This document shows positions 54,091-64,000 of a stretch of DNA of 64,000 nt, piece by piece. Made by a program: the position numbers and the translations under genes. The stretch comes from Bryoerythrophyllum caledonicum (lineage: Eukaryota > Streptophyta > Bryopsida > Pottiales > Pottiaceae): the NCBI GenBank assembly GCA_963971425.1, contig OZ020526.1, positions 6,785,976 through 6,849,975 on the forward strand, given 5' to 3'. Below the pieces are notes generated by a model. It was given only the letters and a program-made list of their open reading frames with translations, was not told where the DNA came from and ran no database searches. How positions within the stretch are numbered: position 1 is the stretch's first letter; every line of letters starts with the position of its first letter.

Positions 54091-55672
54091 TTAACCCTTA
54101 AATTACCAAGAGTCTCCTTGGGGAACTAAAGTTCGGGCAGGTTCCTCTTGTAATTTTATTTTTTGGATTTTTTAACTTGTAGTTGGACATTACTAAAGCT
54201 TTGTGTGAGTCCAATTTTTTCCTAAATTTGACATTTAATGCAAAAGTTATAGGGCTTTGAAGTTCAAATGTGGAGAGTGGGCACGTTGGGCACGTTTAAT
54301 GTAAAAACTTTTGCTAGGACACTCTATTGAATGTGAGATTTTCAATAACAACAAATAATATTATTGCCTTCCATATTGTCAAAAAAAAGTTCTTGTCTTT
54401 AGTGGAAAATAGCATACCAACCCAAGTCAAACAATTTCACACATTGTTGGGCAAGGAACCGAAAAATCTTCTTCGTTTCTACATTAAAAACTATTTTTGG
54501 TGTGAAAATCAAAGAAGGGGCAAAATGGAGCGTCGAGTATTTTATAATACGAAGTCATCAAAATGCAAGTAAGTGAAATCAAAGTGGTGGATGGAAAGCT
54601 TCCGTTGATGAGCATTGTAACATCAATAAGGTCAAAGAAGAAAACCATCACATCATTCCAATATAAATAATCAAGTTTATAAAGGATTTTATTGAATACT
54701 AAAAAAAATTCAAATACAAAATGAAATTCATGCAATAATGGCCAATATTGATTCACGTTTGTCACTTATGATGTCCACTAATATTCCATGCTGTCGATTC
54801 CACAAAGGATTATCAAATGCCATTCTCACAAGAAAACATCTATTTTTCCACAATTTGAGATTTATCTCAAGCATACAAAGGTTGATTTCCATTGATGAAA
54901 GGCATACACATGTTCAAGATGATGGTTTACAATACCTTAAAGACAACACTAAAGAAAATTGGCTTCATTCCAAATTGTGTATATTTTGAAAGCTCTCATA
55001 CCAATCTTGAACAAAAGTGAGTATGAAGGCACTCTATTTTGGCATTTGACATCTTCCAAACCACAATTCAACTCCACCTCAAACTTTGCAGCATTGTGTA
55101 ATGCATCATGTACTACAACTTTGATTTGTACACATTTCGATTTTGCCCACCTATACTCATGGTATGGTTTTTTGAATGGAAGTGAGTAAAAATTGTACTC
55201 GGTTTTGTTTGTCACTGTAGATTCTCATTCTAAAACATATTAAGTTCACAAAAAATAGAACACAAATTGACAATTTTTGAACCTCTATTCCTTGCACAAT
55301 TATTTTGAATATGCTACATCATCTTTAAACTTAAAATTGGTGTACAAAGAACTAATATCGTGCTTAAGATGGTGGTGATGAATTTAGACCTTGTGTAGTG
55401 CAAAAATGGGCACCAAGTGAAGTCAAAGTTTGTTGATCGACTAAACGCAGGGAAGAAAATGAACCCTTTTCTGGACTTCAAACACTATAATCTTTCAATC
55501 CGTGCGGTCAAGGTTTATGAAATTTCGTGAGTATGTTATTGAATAAGTCTTAATTGAGATCTTACGGTTCCAACTAGAAATAAGAGTTTTGGTTTCTTCC
55601 TTACTCATTGCATTGAAACAAGCAGTTTTGAAGTGTTTTGGTTTGAAAAAGGCTTGGTAATTTATTGGTTAA
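54091..55672. mobile_element. TTAA-bounded element, copy 2 (longest)
   Basis: The ends are TTAACCCTTAAATTACCAAG and, in complement on the right, TTAACCAATAAATTACCAAG. The flanks of the body align with the other three copies, but about 600-700 bp between roughly 54490 and 55220 is extra. The small ORFs within the extra part (54484-55215, both strands) have no transposase motif. Confidence 0.65.
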
Positions 55673-57612
55673 CATATCATGTATTAAAAACCTTGATACT
55701 ATTTTCACTTTTGTGTGACTTTCTAGTTGTCAAAATCCCTATTTAGTATGTTGATTCCTGATGTTCCTTCATTACTTTAAAAAAAAAAGATTGTACAAAG
55801 TAATTTTTTCCACATTCATATTTGTAGATTATGAGAAGAATGTGTATATATATAGTGATATTATATTAGAAGAATCCTTTGCCGAGTGAAATCTTTGCAC
55901 TAATTCTTTAACAAGGCCATGGGAGGGTCAATTTTGGTGCCTTTGGTGTTTTAAGTTTTTCCCAATATTGGATGTTGTCATTGCAGTCTTCGGAATGCAC
56001 TTTCAGGGAAGTTGTTAGAGCATCCGCACTGCTCTTCACGATGCGGAGCCCAACAAACAGTTTGAAGATATTTCTTGTCTCGTCAATTTCACGACATCCA
56101 CACCGCAACCACACTAAGTGAACCCCCCCAAACTTCCGCTCTGCGCTGCAATTTGCCACATACTACAAGACCTTCAATCGGACCACTTCCCACCTCTCCC
56201 ATGTTGACCGAAATATTTGGTGTGCCTTCAAATTGCAGTGAATTTGTTATAATTTGGAGGGACGACATGTTTGGGGTAGGGAATGGAGTGTGCAATAGGG
56301 AGTTTTGGCGTTGGCATTGTCCTTGGCGTGGTGGATGGAGTGTCAAGTATGGGTGCTCCTAGCTTTCTAACTGATCTTCTTGATCTCCAATTGATGCAAG
56401 CATTTGTGAACAACAGTGATTTCCTTGGAGTGGGATCGCAATGAAATGTATTTGCTATGTAGATGATGTTTTGCATAGTCTGTTAAGCTCTTAGATTCTC
56501 CCAAGCCCTTTTGGTCCACTTAGGTGTTAAAGTCCATTTGAAATTTAGCAATTGTCAACCAAATTAAGTTATATGTTGTAAATGTGTTTACCATCTAAAA
56601 ATCAATCTTGGAATGGGAGATGCAAAATAAAGTGTCCATGGTGTGAATAGCACAAAATGGAATCACACCATGTTGTATAATTTTTTTCAAATATGGTCTT
56701 ACCACTTTGATAGGGATTTTAAGCATGTAAGTCTCTTTTTAGAAGACAACACAATGTAAAAAGTTTTCTAACAAATACACTTACCTTGGCAGTTACTTTT
56801 TTTCATTCGAAGCTCTAGAACAAACTTTTTCTAGGCCCAATTTTACACATCATGTCTTTTTTCCATCCTTATTTGTTTTTTCCTATAAATAAATATGTCA
56901 TTTGTTGAGATTTTTAATTTAAAAAAGCATGGAAGTGGCCCCTAAATAAATAAGTTTTGTAGTGTTTCAAGATCCATATTTGTTTGTTGTTTCAATTTGC
57001 CCCCTAAGAGCACCTCCATAGACCTATGGTGCCTTGGCATTTTTGTCTGGGTAGTCCCGCCAAGGAGGTTTAGGCGGCTCACAGTGCTGGCTCGGTGGAT
57101 TCAAATTCTAAAAATATGATTTTACTCACTTAAATTTGGATCTAGTGCAAAAGTAGAAGTTTCTAGGATTCACTACATAGAGCTCCGTAGCACAACATTA
57201 GGCAAGTAAAAATGGAGGGCGAGGAAGTAAAATTGTCGGAGTGAGGAATAAAAATTTGCGGGTAGGGCCCTAGGGGGATGAAAACGGAGGGGAGGAAGTT
57301 ATAGTGGTGGATATAGTATTAAATGGGATGGATGTGCATGCATCTGCAACGTACAATGGGGACTTAACAAATAGTATAGTGCGATGTTGGATGGTGTAGG
57401 ACCGCGGGTACGGTCCGATGAAGCTGAGAGAGACTAGTTGCATGGGAGGCGATGCAGGAGCACTTGACGGTGTCAACGAAGTGACGTGATTTGGGCATGG
57501 CTAGGTTCCTTCTCCCTCACGCTCGTCCACTGGCCGCCGAGTAAGTTACCAACCGCATGCAACACTCCCAACTAACTCAATTGCATGTAGCCGCAATGCT
57601 GCTACACTAAAC
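55673..57612. other. Gene-free stretch
   Basis: Short ORFs only (55908-56476). The segment at about 56380-56500 resembles part of the ~300-bp MITE family found at 57613-61056. Confidence 0.4.
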
Positions 57613-57933
57613 TTAACCCTTCAACCCTTTAATTCTGTACGGCCGATGAGCTTTTTTTTCCGGTGAGGATCTACAAGTGTTCTAGATCACGCAAGATGGC
57701 ATCTATGCAGTGGATACATTTCAGCACAAGAATCTACAAACTCTTTTTACAAAAATCACTGTAGCTCGCCAATGCTTACACCGATTGCGGTGGCAATGGT
57801 CTCAAAAGATGCCCATCTTCCTCCACCTCCAAGTCATAGTCTTTTTTTCCTTTCATGTGGCATGTAGCACTTTCTATAAAGGTTTTTGTCCCAAATCGAC
57901 CCATATGTGGTTGATCGGCCTTAAAGGGTAAGG
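57613..57933 (-). mobile_element. ~320-bp MITE, family B copy 1
   Basis: The ends TTAACCCTTCAACCCTTTAA and GGCCTTAAAGGGTAAGG are related in inverted orientation. The internal sequence (a GATGCCCATCTTCCTCCACC block) is the complement of the same block in 59413-59709 and 60767-61056. Confidence 0.55.
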
Positions 57934-58018
57934 ACAAGAGGCCCATAGGTGGTCCTTTTTGGAGTAATTTGCAAATTGGTGGACCAATACTTCATCTCTA
58001 AAAAATCTCCAGTCTAAT

Positions 58019-58949
58019 TTAACCCCTAAAGGACCAAATGTAAAAAACGAGCTTTATGAAAGTTTGGTCAGGTTCCTATGGTGTCAATTTCCAACATTCC
58101 ACTTTGAAATTGTTACTCTAGAAAGACATTACTAAGATCTCAGTGGGAGAACAATTTTTTCCTAAATGTGACATATAATGAAAAAGTTATAGGGCTTTGA
58201 ATTTCAAATGGGGAGAGCAGGCACTTCAAACACTTCCAAAAACTTTTGCTAGGACACTCTATTGAATGTGAGATTTTCAATACTACCAAGTAATATTTTT
58301 TTCCTTTCATACTGTCAAATTTTTTTTGTCTTTAATGAAAAATAGCATATTAACCCAAGTCAAACATTTTCACACATTGTCACACATTGTCGGGCAAGGT
58401 ACCAAAATATCTTCTTCCTTTCCACATAAAACTTAGAGATCTTCTTATTTCTTACTTTTTTTTCCCACAACAATATGTAGTGTAAATCTTCTTATTGATT
58501 GTTTGGATTATCAATCTAAAACATATTAAGTTCACAAAAAATCAAAATGCAAATTGGCAAACTTCAAACCTCCACTCCTTGCACAGTTGTTTTGAATATG
58601 CTACATCCGTCCTCTAACTCTAAAAATTGGTGTACAAGCAACTAACATGATGGTAATGAATTTAGACCTTGTGTAGTGCAAAAATTTGACACCAAGTTAA
58701 CACAAAGTCTCCCGATCCACTGAACATCGGGGAGAAAATGAACCATTTGCTAGACTTCAAACACTATTATCTTTCAATCCATGCGGTCAAAGTTTATGAA
58801 ATTTTGAAAATATATTACTTAATAAATCTTAATTGAGACAGTCAGAACTAGAAATCAAAGTTTTTGTTTCCTTCTTTGTTCATTGCACTAGGATCCAACA
58901 ATTTTGAAGTGTTTTTGGTGTGAAACTGTCGCCGTACCTTAGGGGTTAA
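58019..58949. mobile_element. TTAA-bounded element, copy 3
   Basis: The element is 931 bp between TTAA at 58019-58022 and TTAA at 58946-58949. Its ends are TTAACCCCTAAAGGACC and, in complement, TTAACCCCTAAGGTACGG. The body aligns closely with copy 4. No coding capacity. Confidence 0.75.
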
Positions 58950-59138
58950 GCTCCTTGGGTTGTTGTGCTTCCAACAAATGTGGTGTGAATGTGCGCCTAA
59001 GTCCGACGGGCAAATTATAGTGGTGTTTTTAGTGACTAGTTGCAATGAAATGTATCTATTGTGTAGATGATGTAGTGACGAGTCGCAGTGAAGTGTACCC
59101 ACTTGTGGCATCTTCCAGGCATGGCCGTAGGTGTTGCC

Positions 59139-59428
59139 TTTAAAGGATTAAGGCCTGAGAGCTCACGAGGCCTAGAAAGAATCTTTGAGTGTAATAGATC
59201 ATCTATGGAGGGGGTACATTTCATTGCAATCACACTTCACAAAAATGAGGCTTACCATCGATTTGTGGTGCCAATTTGTGGGCAAATGGTCTCATCAGAA
59301 TCATCGTAACCTACTGCGCGTCCGTTGTGAAGACTTCTTTGGACCATGTTTCCTTAATTCACTACTACAGTGTAATTATATCCCCACACAGACCACATAT
59401 GGATCTTTCCGGCCTTAAAGGGTTAAGG
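59139..59428 (-). mobile_element. ~290-bp MITE, family B copy 2 (diverged)
   Basis: A TTTAAAGGATTAAGGCC end on the left and a GGCCTTAAAGGGTTAAGG end on the right are present. The right part (CCACATATGGATC before the end) matches copy 1. Its right end overlaps the left end of the next copy at 59413. Confidence 0.4.
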
Positions 59429-59709
59429 CTGAACGACCATATATGGCACAAGAACCTTTGTATCAAGCGCTACATGCCACCTCCAAGGAAAAAATACACC
59501 ATGACTAAGAGGTGGAGGAAGATGGGCATCTATTGAGACCATTGCCATGACAATTGGTGCATTTATCCACAAGCTATAGTGATTTCCATGAAATGCCTTT
59601 GTAGATTTTTTGTGCTGAAATGTACCCAATGAGTAGTTGTCATTCTACATGATCTAGAATACTCATATATTCTCACAAGCCAAAAAACTCATCGGCCTTA
59701 AAGGATTAA
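59413..59709 (+). mobile_element. ~300-bp MITE, family B copy 3
   Basis: The element is bounded by CCTTAAAGGGTTAAGG on the left and GGCCTTAAAGGATTAA on the right. It carries the GGTGGAGGAAGATGGGCATC block at about 59513 shared with copies 1 and 4. Confidence 0.6.
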
Positions 59710-59748
59710 TGTTTAGTGTAGTGGAATGCCAACTTGGACATTAATTAG

Positions 59749-60615
59749 ACTTTTCCTAAAAGTATGAAATTAAACGGTGGCCACCTTGTGTCAGCCAAAA
59801 AGACCCGCTGGAACACCCTTTCAGGACCGTGTGTCCTTTTCTAATTGCAAAAGAAGGGATGAGATTTATAAACAGATAAAATTTGCAGCGTGAGAAATCT
59901 TACACTGCTTACTTCCTAGGCCACATACCCACAACAAGCTGGAAGGTTGAAAATGGTGGTAGTTGCAACCACAGTAGCGGGCCCTCACACACAAATCCTT
60001 CTAAAATCGGTATCCACAATTAAGTCGTGTCAATGATTACTAGTGCCAACCTTGATTTGTCATGTCAGTCATCCAATTACCACGGCCCGGTCTAGATCAC
60101 ATCTTGTTTCAGTTGGTCCCCGCCTTCTTCACTGCCCGCACTTGCATTTGAACTCTCTTCATTGAGAATCCATCCCCAAATTGAAGTTGGCTGCCGAAGA
60201 TTTATAGGATATCATGGAGGATACAAAAGACTTACAAACAAATTTGTATCCTTGATGATCTGCTATGAATCTTTGGCAGCAAACTTCAATTCGGTGATGG
60301 GTTTCCAATGAAGAGAGTTCAAATGCAAGTGCACGTAGGGAGACCGGGCACTGAAGAAGGCGTAGGAGAGGCGGGGCCCAACTAAAACAAGATGTGATAT
60401 AGCCTCGGCCAATTACCACATACCAAATCAGTAACCTTAGTCACCCAAGATGTGACTGATGCTCACTGACATTGCCCACATATCAAGGGGTCATGTCTGT
60501 AATTAACCCAACCATGGAGTTTGCCATGGCTCCTCTTTCTTTCAATTCATATACTCATTTGCGGGATACATGATGACAATTAAGGTCACGATACTAAGTA
60601 CTTTCAGGAAAACTC
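59749..60615. mobile_element. Short TIR element (AGTTTTCCTGAAAGT family), copy 2
   Basis: CTTTTCCTAAAAGT on the left and ACTTTCAGGAAAACT on the right are related to the ends of the element at 22571-23013. The GTCAGCCAAAAAGACC block at about 59785 is the complement of the one in copy 1. It is about 420 bp longer than copy 1. Inside, 60120-60190 and 60270-60350 carry a further imperfect inverted repeat (GAACTCTCTTCATTG and its complement). Confidence 0.5.
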
Positions 60616-60766
60616 TATTTTGAACTACCCATTTAGTGTATGGACAATACTTTACACTAATTGCAATTTGTCACTTCCAACACTATTTGCCAACTCTAGT
60701 AAGATTTGGAACCTTATTTGTTTTACATGTTGAAGTTTAGTGTAGATATTTGATATTTTTTACTCT

Positions 60767-61056
60767 TTAAGGCCTAATGTCCATTTTTGTGTTGTATCAA
60801 CACAATAATCTCAATAGCAAACGCTACAGGCCACTTCCATAAAAAATTCAAATAAGGACATAGAGGTGGAGGAAGATGGGCATCTATTGAGACCATTGCC
60901 ACCAAAATTTGTACAAGCATTTGCAAACTACAATGATTTCCGAGAAGAAGGGTCATGATGATATGTACCCTGTGCGTAGATGTTGTTTCACATGATCTAG
61001 AACACTCGTAAATTCTTGCATGCTTACAGAGGTCATTGGCCTTGAATGGTTATTAA
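60767..61056 (+). mobile_element. ~290-bp MITE, family B copy 4
   Basis: The left end is TTAAGGCCTAATG and the right end GGCCTTGAATGGTTATTAA. The body shares GGTGGAGGAAGATGGGCATC with copies 1 and 3 and follows copy 3 along its length. Confidence 0.55.
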
Positions 61057-61436
61057 ATGTGGAAGACAATCTAGAAATATTGTTGCCAGTACTCTGAGAG
61101 CTGTGAAAATATTAGCAATTTCCCAAGCGTTCTGGTATGGAGATAGTGCAAACAGCAGACCTATGTGTACTTTTCAGATGGCTTGGAAGTGAGATGGAGA
61201 AGATGAGCTCCTCGGATCACCTTTTGGGCTATCCATGAGATTGAAAGAAGCAGACACTTGATTATTTGATACAAGATGCTTCAATATTAGTAATCTACCA
61301 AGATAAAACCCTTGGGTAGAAGTCTTGTAGTCACTATTGTGCCGCTTTCTTCTTGCTGCCATTCATATCTAATTGGAAGGTACTGAACGAGAAGTCTAGA
61401 AGAATATTACAAGGCTCCGGAATCACTAATGGAGTA

Positions 61437-62389
61437 TTAACCCCTAAAGGACCAAGTGTCAAAAATGGGCTTTTTGAAAGTTTGGTCAGGTTTCTATGCT
61501 GTCAATTTCAAACATTCATCTTTGAAATTCTTATCATAGAAAGGCATTACCAAGACCTTAGTGGGAAAACAAATTTTTCCTAAATTGGACATTTGATGAA
61601 AAAGTTATAGGGTTTTGAATTTCAAATGGGGAGGGCAGGCACCTCGGGCACCTCCAAAAACTTTTGCTAGGACACTCTATTGAATGTGAGATTTTCAATA
61701 CTCCCAAGTAATATTATCCCCCTTTATATTGTCAAAAAAAAGTTCTTGTCTTTAGTGAAAAATAGCATACCAACCCAAGTCAAACATTTTCACACATTGT
61801 CACACATTGTCGGGCAAGGTACCAAAAAAACTTCTTCTTTTCCACATTAAACCTAGATATCTTTATATTTTTCACTTTTTATTTTTTCCACAACAATATG
61901 CGGTGTAAACCTTCTTATTGATCATTCGGATTATCAATCTAAAACATATTAAGTTCACAAAAAATTAAAGTGTGAATTGGCAAATTTCGAACCTCCACTC
62001 CTTGCATAGTTGTTTTGAACATGCTACACCCATCTTCTACTTCTAAAAATTGGAGTATAAGGAACTAACATCATGCTTAACAAGATGGTAATGGATTTAG
62101 ACCTTGTGTAGTGCAAAAATTTGACACCAAGTGAAGTCGAAGTCTGCTGATCCATTGAACGCAGGGAAGAAAATGAACCATTTGCTTGACTTCAAACACT
62201 ATTATCTTCTAATCCGTGCGGTCAAAGTTTATGAAATTTTGTGAGCATACTACTCAATGAGTCTGAATTGAGATCCTATGGTCAAAACTAGAAATCAAAG
62301 TTTTTTTTTCCTTCTTTGTTTAATGCACTAGAACCCAAGAATTTTGAAGTGTTTTTGGTGTAAAACTGTCACGGTACCTTAGGGGTTAA
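61437..62389. mobile_element. TTAA-bounded element, copy 4
   Basis: The element is 953 bp between TTAA at 61437-61440 and TTAA at 62386-62389. Its ends are TTAACCCCTAAAGGACC and, in complement, TTAACCCCTAAGGTACCG. It is close to copy 3 throughout. The plus ORF at 61353-61583 crosses its left boundary and is not a gene. Confidence 0.75.
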
Positions 62390-64000
62390 CTCAATAGATC
62401 CTTGTGATGCTCTAACAACATTTTAAGGCAAGTGGGTGATTAAAGCATGTATGCCTAACAACTCCAACCTCACCTTCCTTCAAAGATTTGGGCTTCAAAA
62501 ATTCCAATTGCTCACCAATGATTAAATGGGAGCATGATATGGAATGGTTCAAGCTTAAGGAGCACATCGTTTTACACGTTCGAAGACGTGGCAGTGCACC
62601 TGTGATGTATGGGCCAATGTTAAAGGGAGATTTTGCTTATCTTTTGTTCATAAGGTAACAAATCAAGTCCCAAACAGGAACTCCAAAAGGTCTAGAGATG
62701 ATTTTAACTCCCGGAGTCGTACCTGGACCCGGGCCTAATTCTGGACCTCATTAGGGTTTCAATTATGTGCTTAGATTATGCTACATGTAAGGAATTCGAT
62801 GTTGTCAGTCCGGTTTCTAACCCTTTAGGTCACATATATGTGCGATTAGGTATTCTAGTAACCTTAATGCCTTCCATTAGATAGAAGTTAGGTTTGGTTT
62901 GCCTAGATCTAATCTGAATAAAATCTAATAGATTGAGTCTTGATCCGTACAACCCAAGCCTAATTTTCTCAAAAACACACTCTCAACCTTAAAATCTAAC
63001 CTCTAAGCATTCGACCATAGGACAAACATACTTTAGGGTTTAAACAAGAGTTCCATTGCTGCACACATGCTCCATACAACCCACAGTCTTCTGACCTTGA
63101 GTATCAAACTACAACTCCAACCCTCATTACTCTCCTCCTATTCCCTCTCTACCACCCACCATCCTTTCCTCATTTCAAGTGACAAGAAGAGAGAGAGAGT
63201 CCTCGGCCTACCCCCTCTCAAAACCCTAATGACGTCCATCCATAGAACCTAATTTTTTCATCTGCAGTAAGTAGTTTCTTCTGTAATTCCTAGTAAAGAC
63301 AAAACAATAAACTACCGAACCCCATAAAGTTGGTCAATAGCCAAGTTAGTCAAATTTGTTAAGAGAAGACCTCCTCGGGTCATTGATGGATGATTAAATG
63401 AATCTATATTGTGGAGAAGTGAACCCTCCTATTATTGATACAAATATTTCCAACAAGAAAGTTGCCCAACTTCATAGAGCTAAAATGAGAAGATTTATAG
63501 ATATCTAGGTGATCAATGAGGCTAGGTTTGTTCAAGGTAATGAAGTTGCTGCCATGTTTGGCCTTCATAGGGAGGGGGAGAAGAGAGGTGGAGTTGAACC
63601 GCTTTGATTAGACATGTGGAGTTGGACCGGCAAGAGGAGGCTCAAATGACACTTATCAAATCGAAATCGCGGAGGCTAAAGTTCGCCGGCCCTATTTAAT
63701 TGGGTACCCCTGGCCCCCTATCTTGAGACAAGCTTTCCTCCATGCCTGCCACCGTGCCCAACACATGTGATCCTTCCACGACCTTACCATGCTCGAAATG
63801 TACAGCCCTGTTGCACTGCAATTGGATGGCTCCACCTTTTAGGAATGGATGGCTGATAGGAGGGGTGTTTTTTAATAAGTCGGTGCCATCCTTCGTGACT
63901 CCACTGGTTGGACACCTTTCCTCGCTTTGCCTTCTTTGTGATGTTTCTTGTCGCTATCTATTATATAGTTGTGTTGTTTTGACCAGTCATATGCAATCAC
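62390..64000. other. Gene-free stretch to the window end
   Basis: The small plus ORF at 63067-63252 is Ser/Leu-rich and has no domain. An AAACCCTAA word at about 63219 resembles plant telo-box promoter elements, but no coding start can be tied to it. Confidence 0.35.

Overview
The window looks like nuclear DNA of a streptophyte (a charophyte alga or an early-diverging land plant). The one clearly intact host gene is a plant-type cryptochrome (49383-53089, five exons) with the DQxVP and STAES signatures of the plant C-terminal extension. The rest is AT-rich, repeat-dense DNA made of nested, mostly decayed mobile elements. No rRNA, functional tRNA or CRISPR array was seen, and the species cannot be fixed from the sequence.

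Left part (1-27376). A plus-strand LINE fragment with an RNase H domain (1-803) abuts a minus-strand, almost full-length but broken LINE (804-6440: endonuclease, reverse transcriptase, C-terminal region). Next come a tRNA-derived SINE-like sequence (6480-6760), the first of four TTAA-bounded elements (8312-9260), an unrecognised degenerate minus-strand coding region (11190-12955), a block of short tandem and inverted repeats (13850-16620), a second LINE 3' part on plus (17970-19186), and three small terminal-inverted-repeat elements (20613-23013).

Central part (27377-47493). A Tc1-like element with TIRs of about 940 bp, themselves built of units of about 185 bp, spans 27377-45192. Its dead transposase was hit by a 534-bp TA-flanked MITE and by a 12.03-kb retroelement (29432-41461). 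The retroelement is the highlight. It codes for Gag with two zinc knuckles, an aspartic protease, a complete C5-cytosine DNA methyltransferase, reverse transcriptase, RNase H, a DDE integrase and a C-terminal PHD finger. All of these lie in one frame, broken by four stops. Its leader carries a fragment of a mitochondrial-type ATP synthase beta gene. Its terminal repeats are not simple LTRs: the order is A1-interior-B1-A2-B2, the 'split direct repeat' layout known from DIRS/PAT elements, yet it carries a Ty3-like DDE integrase and sits in a short target duplication. A second Tc1-like element (45195-47493) abuts the first.

Right part (48600-64000). A GC-rich upstream region leads into the cryptochrome gene. 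It is followed by three more TTAA-bounded elements (54091-55672, 58019-58949, 61437-62389), a cluster of about 300-bp MITEs (57613-61056) and a second copy of another MITE family (59749-60615). No further host gene is recognised to the end of the window.

The 12-kb element would copy itself through Gag, protease, RT/RNase H and integrase. The methyltransferase and PHD finger suggest that it writes and reads chromatin marks; this is inference. In the host, the cryptochrome would act as a blue-light receptor in nucleus and cytosol.
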